Assembly: GCA_001632425.1 (NCBI GenBank)
Contig: KV425551.1
Location: 978,996-1,042,995 of the forward strand
Reading direction: 5' to 3'
Length of the DNA stretch: 64,000 bases
Origin: Neolentinus lepideus HHB14362 ss-1
Taxonomy: Eukaryota > Basidiomycota > Agaricomycetes > Gloeophyllales > Gloeophyllaceae
The translations under genes and the position numbers were made by a program. Of the stretch, positions 12,569 to 24,195 are shown piece by piece (position 1 is the stretch's first letter; the number at the start of each line of letters is the position of its first letter). The notes under the pieces were generated by a model. It searched no databases, was not told the origin of the DNA, and saw only the letters and a program-made list of their open reading frames with translations.

Positions 12569-13155
12569 TGTACTGGCCATCGAAATGTGGCTCAGAACAG
12601 AGTGTATCTGCTCCGGTAATTCCTAAGCCGTTAAAGGAAATTTCAGTGATTCAAGCAACGTGATTGGCTTGAAACTGCAGCGACTACCTTGGCAGATACA
12701 CTGTGATGAGCTCAATGGATAAGACTAGTGAGGTGATGGAGTCGGAGGTCTTGACAGCCCGGATTGATAAGAAAATATAAGCTACAGCGAAGGTTGAAAG
12801 TTACCCGGGGTTGGACAGTCCACGGAAGGCAGTAACTTACACGTCCCCAGCTGATCGGGCGGCTGTTGGGAGCTGGGACAATATTAAAGTAAATTACGAA
12901 CGCTGTACGCGTATGCCACAAGCCACAGAACGCGACCGATGAGGAGACAAAGTAGCCACGTGGCGCATGATCACATCACCTTGACTCCATGTACGCCATG
13001 AATCGGAATCCAGGCAGCCCCAGCCAGGTAACCCTGCGGTATGAACGGACTGCGATATGTCAAATAGAATGACCGCATCCTGCTATCTCGATACGGTATC
13101 TCCGAACTATAATACCAGTCTGCGAGTCTCCAAGTCCTTGGTCCGAACGTCGACA
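12569..13155. other. Divergent intergenic region, CutC / desaturase
   Basis: 587 bases between two start codons facing away from each other. Short open frames on both strands show no family resemblance. The region presumably carries the lipid-responsive promoter of the desaturase; no element is recognised. Confidence 0.4.
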
Positions 13156-15078
13156 ATGTCCTCCTCATTCCAGACGCGTCGCCCCAAGATATGGTGGAGC
13201 AACGGCGGGTTCTTCGTCGCCGCCCACGTTATTGCCATGGTAGGGATGTACTATAAACCGTTCTACGCCGTCCCCCGCGCGACCTTGGTTCTCGCGTTTG
13301 TGCTTTGGCAATTGGCAGAGTTCGGGTACGTCGCAAGCACTGTGCACGCATATTCTGTGGACTGACAGCGGGCACCAGAATAACGATTGGCTACCATCGC
13401 CTATGGTCGCACCGTGCGTTCAGAGCAACTCTCGGAGCTCGTGTCGTCCTCGCCGTTCTTGGCTCCTCCGCCTTTCAAGGATCTATCAAGGTGGGTAGTG
13501 GAACCATGATGCGCGTAGAACGTTCGATCACTGACGCTGTCTATCACGCAGTGGTGGTAAGTACAAATGAATTTCACCAGCCATCCTATTCTAATACGTA
13601 CTGCCAGGTGTCTGCGGCATAGACTGCATCACGTATGTCATACTATTTCGTCTGTGGGCTCCCTGATTGACTGGCATCCAGCGATTCACGGATGACCCTG
13701 TTCATGACCCGTCAGTTTGCGACCTTCACCCGTGCGCGGTTAAGGTCTGACAGGTGCATTCTGCAGGTACTCCGCAACCCGAGGCCTCCTCTTTTCCCAT
13801 GTGGGCTGGATATTCTTCAAGCCCGTGTATGAAAAGATGTCGCTCGTAGACAGAGAAGACCTCGAAAATGACCCAGGTAATCTCACCTTCCGGCACATCA
13901 AGGTTTCGTGCCATACTAACATCGTCTGCCTTCAGTCGTAGCCTGGCAGCACAAATATTTCGGTACAAATCAATCTTCTTACCTTCCTCTCTTCAATAAT
14001 TGACTGGTACTCCCAGTCCTCCTAGCCTTCGGACTTGGCCTAGGTTTCCCAACATTACTCGGTGCTCTCTGGGGTGACGCGTTAGGCAGTTTCATCTGGG
14101 CCGGGTTGACTGCTAGGATATTCAGTGGGCCCCTCGCTTTATCTGTGAAGTATAGAAACAGGACTCAAATGCTTTCGTCCAGTATGGCATTGCACGTTCC
14201 TTGTCAATTCGTGAGTTATCCACGTCCGTTCAACCAGCGAGATGTAGCATTCATAATTACACCAAGACTGGCGCACTGGGACGGTTTACAACCGTACTCG
14301 GACGAGAATACTTCTCGTGGTAACTTCGTGAGTTCGATGCTACTACGGTCATTGCTTTGAATGCGAATGACACCAATATGTAGATCCTCGCAGTCTTAAC
14401 GGCCGGCGAAGGCAACCATAACTTTGTAAGTCTTCCAAGTTCACACTGCCGAGTCCATCTAACAAGGAGTCTTAGCATGTGCGTAAAGCGGGGGATCTGA
14501 ATGTAAGTTCCAATGGCTAAACGGATCGTCAGCATGCTTTCCCCCACGACTTCCGCTCCGGGCCCTCTTGGCTTGACTGGGACCCCTCGAAATGGATAAT
14601 CCTGGGCCTTCACAAGCTTGGCTTCGTATACAGCCTGCGCACCGCAAGGGAAGTGGATATTGAGGATGCGAGAGAGTATATGCGTGAGAAGGGTCACCAT
14701 CACATGCATGACAAAGAGGGGGAGGCAGATGGAGCAGAGTGGACAGGTGAGGTGTGGAGCAGGGAGGATATGGAAAGGTATGTTGAGGAGAAGCCGGAGA
14801 GGTGTGTCTTGGTACTTGATGGGTTTTTGGTGGATGCTACGGCGTATATGAAGGAACACGTAAGCCATCCTTGTTCGCGGTATTGTGACTTTTTGACGTG
14901 GGTCTACTTTCAGCCCGGAGGATCTCAACTGCTACGCGGATATTCCATAAGACAGCGCAAGCCAGATAGCGATGAACGCTGGAGAGACGCTAGCTGGGCG
15001 TTTGACGGTGGTCTGAATAACCACTCTAGAGCTGCGAAGAAACGCTTGGCCGAACTACGGATCGCTAGATTGACGTGA
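13156..15078 (+). CDS. OLE1: Acyl-CoA delta-9 desaturase with C-terminal cytochrome b5 domain
   Basis: Membrane di-iron desaturase that puts the first double bond into palmitoyl- and stearoyl-CoA in the ER. Modelled as 403 residues in 14 coding exons: 13156-13325, 13379-13490, 13552-13556, 13608-13632, 13682-13710, 13767-13876, 13936-13962, 14017-14124, 14183-14210, 14267-14327, 14384-14425, 14476-14478, 14533-14859, 14914-15078 (1212 bases, in frame). Histidine boxes: HRLWSH; HRLHH (box 2, after WWCL); NSLAHW; and HNFHH (box 3). Box 2 needs the 5-base exon TGGTG and box 3 the 3-base exon CAT. The b5 domain has KEHPGG, whose His is one haem ligand, and NNHSRAA, probably holding the second. 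Four hydrophobic helices are visible. At 403 residues it is shorter than yeast Ole1 (510). Confidence 0.93.
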
Positions 15079-15494
15079 TGGTAGACTAAATGGTGATTAT
15101 GGTTGTATATATATGTTATGGTGTAAATGCGTGGTATTGAAGAATGTACGGCTCAAAATTGAAAGTCTATAGTCAAACGCTGCGCACAGTGACTGAGAGG
15201 TACACAAACTGTTGCAGCACTGGCATCCTCATTCAGCTAGCTCGCCGTCGTATGAGCAATAAAGTACATGAGAGGGACGTTCCCTCGCAATATATTGGAG
15301 GTTATGTGACCAAAGAGATTCTGCCGTTACGCCGTTATACAGGACGCGTCCAAACGCGCGCGTGTGCAGTATTGATCACGTGTTCTAGCGCGGCCCCTAA
15401 GGTCCGTGGCCCGATTCAATGCTGAGACGAAGGGTCACCACTAGCACCAGAATATCCCCATATCCCTTCCGTATTCTCGAATCTCCGCGCAAAT
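15079..15494. other. Intergenic, desaturase to bromodomain gene
   Basis: 416 bases holding the desaturase 3' end and the promoter of the next gene. No gene, repeat or RNA recognised. Confidence 0.4.
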
Positions 15495-17814
15495 ATGGGC
15501 AATATGAAGAGAGAGCTCGAGCTAATGGCCGCGAACGACGTCGATGCGGACGCCCCGCGCGCCAAGCGCCGCAAGGAGGCTGCCGCAGCGAGCCCGGATG
15601 ATGTGGCGGACGCCAAGGGTGTTAAGGTAGAGGATAGCCAAGGAGGTGGGGGTGGGAGAGAGGGGCAAACATCAGAGAGTGTGAGGGAGCAGGGGATGCA
15701 GTTGTGGCAAACTGTCAAGGACGCAGTGAACAAAGAGTACGTACCGGCACCGCGCCAAACGAGATTCGAGTTGCCGCGGGTCCAGTCTCCCTCTTACATC
15801 TCGTTCATTTCTTAATGCAGGGGCCGCATACTCTCCCTCGACTTCATGCGCCTGCCGTCGAAGCGGCAGTACCCTGACTATTACCAACTGATCAAACGGC
15901 CCATTGCGCTGGATGAGATTAAGGCGCAGCTGCAGCGCGGGGGCTACCAGTCGCTCGAGTTGGTCAGAGCAGATTTGGAGCAGTTGTTTGTAAACGCGAA
16001 GAAGTATAATATTCGAGAGAGTCAGATTTGGAAGGATGCGAAGACGTTGCATGTGAGTCCTTCCCTGTTTCCCTTCACGCTTTGGATGAGGGTATGAACT
16101 GGATTGTGCTTTGGCTCTGATGGTGGCGTACTGTGCTAAGCCTGTTTCCTAATACTTCCTATCTTTCATCCGTTCGTGGGACAGTATCTGACGCATATGA
16201 AACAGAAATTAGTGAAGAAGGAATATGCAAAGGTAACAGGAACCATGGAAGAAGAGCCCGCTGATGCTGGTGAGAAACCACAGGGTATGGCCGAGGGCTC
16301 GGACATCGAGGGCGATAAGAAGTCGAAGACGAAGGTACCGAATATGAATCGATTGCTGAAGGGCAGATTGCAAAAGTTGGTAGAGAAGACGGATGATAGG
16401 TATGTCATTCTTCGACTGATATCCAAATTCCTGTTTGATATGTATACCTTTGCCCAGTGGTCGTGTACTGTCAGAAGAGTTCATGGAGTTGCCCAATAAG
16501 AAGCAATGGGCGGTGTATTACAAAACTATCAAGAGACCGCAATGTCTGGAGAACATCTTCGTACGTCTCTTTTCCCCTCCCGAATCGATCGAATATGTGT
16601 GTATATGTTCATGCTTCAGAAACATCTCAAACGCAAGGAATACCACACTCCAGCCGAGTTTGCGAGGGATGTAGAGCTCGTGTTCTCGAATGCACTGGAG
16701 TTCAACCAGGATCACACACCAATATGGGAGGATGCATTTGCATTACGGGTATGTCCGTTAGCATATACCCGTCGTGCACATGTTGATCCAGTAAATACAG
16801 GACTACTTTCGCAAACTAATGTCTGATCTGCCAGCACCTTACGCCCTCCCTGAGTATGCCCCGGCATTAAAGCCCGTCCCAGCCCAGCCGAGCGCCAGGA
16901 TCAAGCTTAAGATGTCTGGAGCCTCTCAAGCTGCTCCAGCGCCGGGGCCATCTACGGACAAAGCGTCCTCACCACTCACTTTACGTGTCCCCAATACACC
17001 TGCTGGGCACAGCTCGCCACCTGCGAAGATCCAGAATACAGATACTGCCAAGGTCAAGTCGCTGGCACTGGCACCCCTCTCACCCGCAACATCGACACCC
17101 CCGGCTATTGCTCCCAAGGCGCCCGCTACGACTGTTGCCCAAACACAACCCGTCCAGCATCAGGCTGCGTCGTCCAAAGCACCTGCTGCAGCTGCGCCTT
17201 CGTATTCTTCGGCCCATTATCCCAACGCGATGTATCCACAAGCCGCCGCAGGGACAACCCCAGCGATAGCCCCGGCGTCTTCGATTGCCCCTGCAGACCC
17301 GCCCTCTCAACAGACTCAGCAGAAGACCGCCTCTAAATCTCCTGCTCCTTCGCCCAAGTCTCAGCTAAAGCACGTCTCGCTCTCTACGAGTCCTACAACC
17401 CGTCGCATCGATCTGGATGTTGAAGACGGGGTCAAGAGCTGGGCGATGCGACTGACTACCGGTGAGCGGGTGGTAACTATCAGAGATGTCAGCTTTGTAG
17501 AGGAAGAAGAGAAACCAGAGGAGACAGCCGAGGAGCAAGAACAGGAGGAACCTGCTAAGGACGTCAAAGGTAAAGCTAAAGCAAGGGGAGCAGCGAGGAA
17601 GAAGGATGCGAGTCTTGAGGATCCCAACTCGCAAGTCAATGGCAAGGCTGTCAAGGGTCTGGAGGCGCTGCAAGTGCGGTTGAATGGGATCGTGGTGAAG
17701 TCCATGCAGAGCAGTGAATGGCAGGTGGATTTACCTGTTGGGTCCAGCATGCTGGAGCTTGGGGAACAGGCCGGAGTGCCGTGGAAGGTCTACTTCGACC
17801 GACCACCGCTGTAG
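15495..17814 (+). CDS. Double-bromodomain chromatin protein, RSC4-like
   Basis: Predicted 644 residues in six exons (15495-15736, 15821-16052, 16185-16399, 16458-16560, 16620-16748, 16801-17814), all in frame. An N-terminal nuclear-localisation-like patch (AKRRKEAAA) precedes bromodomain 1 (about 80-160: PDYYQLIKRPIALDEI, then NAKKYN with the acetyl-lysine Asn region). Bromodomain 2 (about 230-310) has YYKTIKRPQCLENIF and SNALEFNQDHTPIWEDA. A long Pro/Ala/Ser-rich linker leads to a C-terminal beta-rich module (SWAMRLTTGERVVTIRDV ... VPWKVYFDRPPL). Two bromodomains and a separate C-terminal domain fit Rsc4 of the RSC/SWI-SNF remodeller, which reads acetylated histone tails. RSC membership is inference; a general bromodomain protein is the alternative. 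Confidence 0.85.
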
Positions 17815-17977
17815 GCGCGGTTCTCATTTCTTTCTTGATTATGCCTGTTTGACATAATTTATTGTTGATATTCGCCTTGTCATCTTCAATCGAGCTTTCA
17901 TACTTTACGTCCGTGTCCGTTGATACATTGTAAATTCAGCAGAGCCTGGTATATTACGACACAAATCAGTGAACTGC

Positions 17978-19972
17978 TTACGCCTCCTGCTCCGGAGATA
18001 GCCCTCCAAGGTTCTGCGCGAGAGGTATGTCATCTTCCTCCCCATCGTCACTAGGTGTATCTGGCTCTGGAATATATCTCTGATATCTCCCGCGCTCGTT
18101 CGCCTGGCTTTGAATATACTTGTGCAAGAGACCCTCGCGATCTATTGAAGGCACTTCGTACCCCTCGGAGCCACGGCGAACCTTGACGCCCCATTTACTT
18201 TGGTCGCTCACGTGATCTTCATCTTCTGATGCCGAGTCCGAAGAAAATCCAGACTCGCGCTCGACATAGGTGGATGCGTCGTAGTCAGGATGGTATGGAG
18301 GTAACGCCAGGTGTAAAGGCGAGCCGCGCTGGCGTAGGCCGTTATTTGACGGGTGTGATCGAGTACCCGACGAGGGTCGAAGGTCCGGATTTAACGCGCC
18401 GTTTTCATACGTCCAAGGAGACTTTGGCAAGGTGAATGTGTGGTCTTGATATTGTTCGTCAGTGGGATCTTGAGGTGGCCAAGAAGGTAATGGTTGGGAC
18501 TCTGTACAATGTTGTCGTAAGTAATCCATACGCTTCAACTAGCGGGATGAGAAAGGTGAAGATGCAAGGATGCTGCATCAAGATTAGGTTATGTAGCTCA
18601 CGTAGAGACAGTGTACTCACATTCAGAGACGGGCAATTTCAAGGGTCAAGGTAGAAGGACCCTTGCTTCATTGCACACTCCCTTGACTGGTTCAGTTCCA
18701 TCCACTTACCATTGCTTTCTGCGAGCTGATACTTCAGGCCTGTCCCTGGTGGAACAGTCGGCCAGCACCAGAGTAGAGGATTGTCGCCGAGAACAGACGC
18801 GATGTTTCGCCGAGCACCAAGATTCTGCAGGTATGTAAATTCAACGTCAGCGCGTTCATGCCATGTTTTGTGAAGCTGTGACACACATATGGAAATTTGA
18901 TCTGAGTAAGGTCAGAGTTAGACTTCGTTCTCTGATGATTTGTTTGATACGTACCTCGCTAATTTTACCATGGCGAACAAGACGAGCCACCTTGTCTTTC
19001 TCCCATCCCTCAATGGTGGTCGTGTTACCCAGGAGACAATAGAAGTGATATATGCTGCCATCGCCAAAAGGTAAATTACGTTCTGCATCTCACTATCTCA
19101 TGGCCTACCTGAAGATACCAACAGATAGGATTACAGGTATGCAGGCCGTATAATTAAGGATGGTAAACACAAGCTCCATACTAGTAGGTTGTTCCTAGGT
19201 GTGTATTAAGTTCAGAGTCGAAGCACCTTCACAACTACGCACCCAATATCTTGGATCCATCCAGTAAAACACTCGACGAGTCACCATAGCAAGGTGATAG
19301 GAACAGGCAAGGTCGACGTAGAACAGAAACCGTAGGAAGTGACCGTAATTGAAGTGACCGACACAGTTGTTAACCCAAGGGCAATGATGATCTGAAGTGA
19401 ATCATGCATACTTGTCGCGTGCGAGGCATTAAAATAGTACATACCCATCCTAAGCACGCATCTAGCAGTCAAATACGTCGTCAGAGAAAGTACATCAACA
19501 TAGGGAAATGCGTCCACCTGCCGCACTGTCTGCAATGGTGAGCCCTAGGCGGTTTGTACTTCTCGCATGTCCGGCAAAATCTTGGACCACCCGTCAACCG
19601 TTTAACTTCATATCCGTCTCCAGAGTTTGTATCCGGAACCTAAAGTATCCGTCTCTCGTTTGTGACGGTAGCAAGCCTTGCACCACGCTACTAACCCAGG
19701 AGTCCGGGACTGATCCAGGGTCTGTCCTAACGCAAAGGGCATAATTCCACAGTAACATGCCAATTAACACACTAAGGTCGCTGCGTAAGTCCGCATGCAC
19801 ATAAATTGCCCACAGCTTGTGCGTACTTGAAGGGAGCCAGCAAATACAGTAACTGGACAGAGAGCTCGTGGCCGTACCAGGGCCAAATTATGAAGATTTG
19901 CGAAGAGTATGCGATAAAGCAGATTAAACAAAGAACGAATCCGACAATGATACGACCCAGTAGTCGACCCAT
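17978..19972 (-). CDS. PFA4: Palmitoyltransferase Pfa4 (DHHC type)
   Basis: Integral ER protein that S-acylates substrates; in yeast Pfa4 palmitoylates the chitin synthase Chs3 so that it can leave the ER. The start at 19972 gives [19 protein letters not shown] with the first membrane helix, then IFIIWPWYG and a second helix ([19 protein letters not shown]). The cysteine-rich domain is split by introns: [20 protein letters not shown], then [18 protein letters not shown], which gives the catalytic DHHC. Two more helices follow. The C-terminal tail (exon near 17978-18538) is hydrophilic and acidic, ending [17 protein letters not shown]. Several introns; boundaries between 18540 and 19280 are not all fixed. 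Confidence 0.88.
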
Positions 19973-20124
19973 GAATCTATCAAAGGAAACAATTGTGGCT
20001 TAGAGTAACAAGCGCTACGCCGGCATGACCTGAGGGTTGCTCTCGCCACATTTGCCAAATTCGTCTTTCCTGAGCACACGGAGTGTCTCTCTTCTTCCAG
20101 AACCATTCGGAGGCACTCGCTCCA

Positions 20125-21250
20125 ATGCGACCTGCATCTCTTCCACGGGGACTACGCTCTGCAAGAGTCGATGTGACTGCCCTTTTACAAGCGACTCGAT
20201 GTTACTCTGATGTCGCCGTTCGAGAATCAAGTGAGAATGGGCCCACTGTCCCTCCAAGACGTGCTACAGCTCCCATAGCGAGCTCGTTCGGAGACATATC
20301 AATTTGTGCGTGTGATTTCTCCTCGGTCGAAGGTGTTATCTGAGGGTCTACCAGCAAATATTCCCCGTGGTCCTGTGCGAAGGATCATCCCAGTACCTGC
20401 GCCGACAGGAGAATGGAAGGCTGACCCTCGTCTTTCCCCAACCCGGAAGGCTGCAGGGAGCACCACCTTTGCGGGTCGTTTGGTGGAGAGACAGCGTGAA
20501 ATTGATCCGTCTACCTTCGCGGGGCCTCGCCGAGAGAGTGCACTGAAACTGCAACGGCGGTCGGCCATAGACATAGAGGTCACGACACCCCGCGAGCAGA
20601 ACGAGGCACGCGATGGTCAATCTGGCAGTCGACCTAGGCAAGCCATCCTGCCTAGGCAGAGTGAGGCCTCTCGAGACAAGCGAACCTCGTCAAGGCAGGG
20701 CGGCATGTCTCAAGCCAAATCTTCAGAGAAGCCAGCGCCTAAACTTCACCTGCAAAGACGCTCAGACCGACTCGCGCCTACACCTACAGTCACAACAGAG
20801 CCACCAGTCTCGGAGCAGTCTGACTCGTCAGATCCTGAAGTTATCAAGAGCGCCTCAGAGGTAGAGGGGGAGGATCTCTTGGACTCAGGCGTGAGCGAGC
20901 CCAAGTTCGAACCAACCTTCGTTGAACTCGACAACAATGCACTCGACGTCCTGTTCAGCGAGCCCGTCAACCAAGAGTCCGCGACGATCCCTTCCACACC
21001 GTCTTCCGAATCAAGAACGCCCATAAAATCTCATCGAACGCAATTGATGTTGGAAGAGACGGCAGGCGACTACTCTCGTCGCCTCCCCGTTCACCTTCAG
21101 TCGAGGTTGATAGACAGGGAACAGCTGGGTCCGGTCAGATACGCTGAGTGGGCGTTGTCGAAGCAGCGACAGGCAGATTATGGCGCGAAGCACGCAGTGT
21201 TGAGTGTAGTCAAAAGGTATTCAGGGAGTGCGAAGGAGGCACGTCTGTGA
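20125..21250 (+). CDS. Unknown protein, possibly mitochondrial
   Basis: Not recognised. Two exons (20125-20305, 20355-21250) joined by a 49-base intron give 358 residues. The N-terminus MRPASLPRGLRSARVDVTAL is rich in Arg, Ser and Leu without acids until Asp16, and is followed by LLQATRCYSDVA, where RCYS resembles the cleavage region of a mitochondrial presequence. The middle is Ser/Arg/Gln-rich and probably disordered, then acidic (SEVEGEDLLDSG). The last 60 residues look ordered (GPVRYAEWALSKQRQADYGA) and would be the part to use for homology searches. A mitochondrial matrix or mitoribosome-linked role is only a guess from the leader. An earlier in-frame ATG lies at 20083. Confidence 0.6.
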
Positions 21251-21389
21251 ACCACTGTAGACCTTCTAGAGCGTATAATTGGTGCAATACATGAATAATG
21301 AATAATAAAGACCACAGACAAGCAAACCGAGCGTACAGAGATGGTGAGATATTAGTAGGATAGTTCAAAAAAAAGTGCTAGGGATACAG

Positions 21390-23420
21390 CTATCCTCCCT
21401 TGAAAGCAACGTCAACCTCTACGGCTTCCGAAGCCGGCGCTGAGTCCATGACAATATCGGAATCGTCGACATGAGCATCATCTGCACTAGGGAGGTCGAT
21501 ATGCATAGCTTTAACGCCGTGCGAGACACCATTGACTTCCTGCTCCTCTTCCTCACCCGTCTCGTAGCCTGGAAGAAGCCAAGGCGGTAGTTCGAAATCT
21601 CGAAATTCCTCCACCTCATAAGGGACCTTCAAACCAAAGGCGGTGAGATGTCGCTGGGTCTTCCTAACGTTAGGTTCCCCAGCGTTCCTCTTCGCAGTTG
21701 CAAGAAGAGTGCACTGCACATTGCGGTCAAGCCTCTTGGATACTGACATCGAGCCATCTCCAGTATCATTGACGTCCGACTGACTCCAAGCTTTCTCCAA
21801 ACTGCGTGCCGACAGTCTGTGCTCGCCTTTACGTGAGCCCCCGTTGTTGTCATCATGCACCTTCGCCTTCTTGCGTGGCGAGAATCTGCCGTTCGCCGAG
21901 CGCCGCCTATTGGAGAGATGTGCGCTTATGGAGGAACCTGCATCTACATGTATTCTTTCAGCTCCCACGTCTTTTGTCATGTCAACAATGCAACAAACCT
22001 GAGTTTAACGCGAAGGACAGGTGGCTGACACCTTGCCGGATTGGCGAACCCTCTATGCCGGAAGACGACTTCAGCTTCTTGGTCCTGGTTGCTGATGCAG
22101 ATTGCACATCGACGCTGGGACGTAGTTTGATCTTCAGCTTGATTTTCTCTGGCGATTTCCTTGCCGCTACTCTCCGCTCCTCCACGTCGATCTCCGATTC
22201 GCCGTCGTCGTCCCTCTCCTCTTCCTCAGCCACAGGTATTTCGGCCTCTTCCACCTCCCTCGCTTGCTCCTGATCCTCCTCTTCCTCTTCCTCCTCTTCT
22301 TCTTTCGCCTCCTCCTCCTCCTCTTCTTCCTCCTCCTCTTCAAACACTGGATCAGGTGTAGGCTCCGGCTCCGGCTCGGGTTCTGCAGAGAACGATATGC
22401 TCTTCTGCCTTGCAGCATTCTTACCCTTCTCCATCCATCGCCTGTCCGGCGGTAGCAGCATGTTGTAACGCTCTTCCAAGGTCTTCGCAACGTCAAGCAT
22501 CTCCTTTCGACGCCGTTCGCCTTCCGTTAGTGCAGCTGCGCCATTTATACTGCTCGTCTCGTCATCCGCCTGTTTAAGAGCCACATCGTCGTTCGGTGAC
22601 GCCAAGACTGACGCAGGTAGGCCAAGGAAGGCAGTAGCATCCATTGCGCGTAGTTGGTCTATACGCTCCTTTAGTTTGTATTGCTCGTGCTTGAGTTTCT
22701 CCTTTTCCCTCAGCCGTTGCCGTTTCTCGAATGTCTCGTACTTTCGGTGTCGCTTCTCGTATGCAGCGTCCGAAGTATCGGTCAGCTCCTGTAAGAGACA
22801 GGAGCCATTGTGTAAGGTGGCAGGATTGGATATAACAGTAATAAGCGTAGGTACACGGAGAGAAATAATATACACGGACATCTTCGGACCCTCGAGGTCG
22901 AAACCTGCTACCAACACTAGCGTCCTCCGTCAAGAGAGTGTATTCGGGCGTTTGGATAGTTTGCTGCTCTCGGTAGGCCTTGATAACCTCTGGGCGGTCG
23001 AAGTACCGTTCGTAGGCAGAACTATTCAACTGTATCTCAAAAGATACGGCGGAGGTAGAGGGTATGAGCGCAGAATTTGTTGTCAAGAAGAACTTTGTGT
23101 CGGCGGGTATCAAAGGCTCATTCTCAACTTCAATTAGGAGGTTACTCAGACTGTTCCGACGAAGACCAAGCGATGAACGTACACTTCCTCTTGTGCGCAT
23201 CCAGAATCATGAGATCGACGTCGCAGTTGCCTATACCGGGTCCCCCTCGACGCGACCGCGAAGGAAGCACACGCTTTTGTCGCGTATTCGGAGTACCGCC
23301 CTCTTTTGCGACTGACGCGGGTCTATTTGCCGTTATGTCGGTGGTTGACGTGGAATGCGACATATCCTGTGCACGCTGTTTGCCTGCGCGTTTGCCAGAT
23401 ATACTATTGTTCATAGTCAT
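21390..23420 (-). CDS. SAS4-domain-like chromatin protein
   Basis: An N-terminal block KRVLPSRSRRGGPGIGNCDV followed by DLMILDAHKRK joins, across an intron near 23141-23183, to FENEPLIPADTKFFLTTNSA. This matches my memory of the SAS4 domain (something-about-silencing, a subunit of MYST acetyltransferase complexes). A region of predicted coiled coil follows (YEKRHRKYETFEKRQRLREK), then a run of almost pure Glu near 22272-22344, Lys-rich IKLKIKLRPS, and a C-terminal part with LTAFGLKVPYEVEEFRDFEL and PPWLLPG. The start was placed at 23420 (MTMNNSISG); the frame is open to 23501. At least four exons. The chromatin role is inference from the domain. Confidence 0.6.
22269..22344. repeat. Homopyrimidine/homopurine simple repeat in coding sequence
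   Basis: About 75 bases made almost only of C and T on the plus strand (mixed CTC and CTT triplets). It encodes the poly-Glu run of the minus-strand SAS4-like gene. One short interruption (tcgc) encodes Ala-Lys. Confidence 0.85.
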
Positions 23421-24195
23421 AGATGCATAAGAGATCCAAGCTGCAGCCTCGCGAGAGACAGGGACCCTTAACACAAACACGACCGGGCCGTGTCGAACCA
23501 TGGCGCGCCGAAATGGTCGGTAATTTCCTTTTCGGGTGTACGCGTCCTTATAGCTTGCTTGACAAGTCTCTTTGTTTCATTTTTCTCCTTTCTCCCAGTG
23601 ACTTCCAAGATGATTTCACCATTTACTCTGACGCAATACATTTCTCAGCAAGTACGTGCAAACAGGACAAGAATATATATCTCTGACACGACTGTTTCGA
23701 GGACAAGCAGAAATATTTCGCAACATGGCTTTGCAAAGCTGTCGTTTAGTTAGCTCAGATATACCGGAACCGAGGCGACACTCACCTTACGCAACCCCTG
23801 CTTCTGTTTCCAGCCAAAATACACTCAATTGCAAGCATGCAAGCCATTACTATGCTCCAGAACTTAGACGTATCGCGGCGAAACTTCCTGGCTGTGTGGA
23901 AAGTCCCGTCCATGCGCTAGTTCCCTGGAAAAGAATGACGCTGACGACAGAGCGTTACTGACAAGCTATTCCTGGCTGCTGGGACGGCGACTCTTCCAGC
24001 ATCCGGTCTTGCGAAAACATGAATCTGGGTGGCCGTAACAATGGAAGGGAAGGGCACATCGAAGTTGTCGTGTAGCTCAGCAAGTATCGGTTTGACTTTC
24101 AAGGCCATCTTCCAAGATGCATACAAGAGTCAAAGAAAACAGATTGACGTTGCAGCTTGCGATACAAGAATGAGCGCGAAGATCTCGACGTTGTT
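23421..24195. other. Intergenic, SAS4-like gene to NAF1
   Basis: 775 bases between the start of the SAS4-like gene and the stop of NAF1, both on the minus strand. It should hold the SAS4-like promoter and the NAF1 3' untranslated region. Overlapping plus-strand open frames show no domain features. Confidence 0.4.

Noticed and set aside
12712..13168. Two short minus-strand frames between the CutC-family gene and the desaturase
   Set aside because: No features, and the second overlaps the desaturase start region.
14476..14502. A 27-base desaturase exon (HVRKAGDLN) in place of the 3-base exon
   Set aside because: The next intron would be only 30 bases, and the product would break the HxxHH box.
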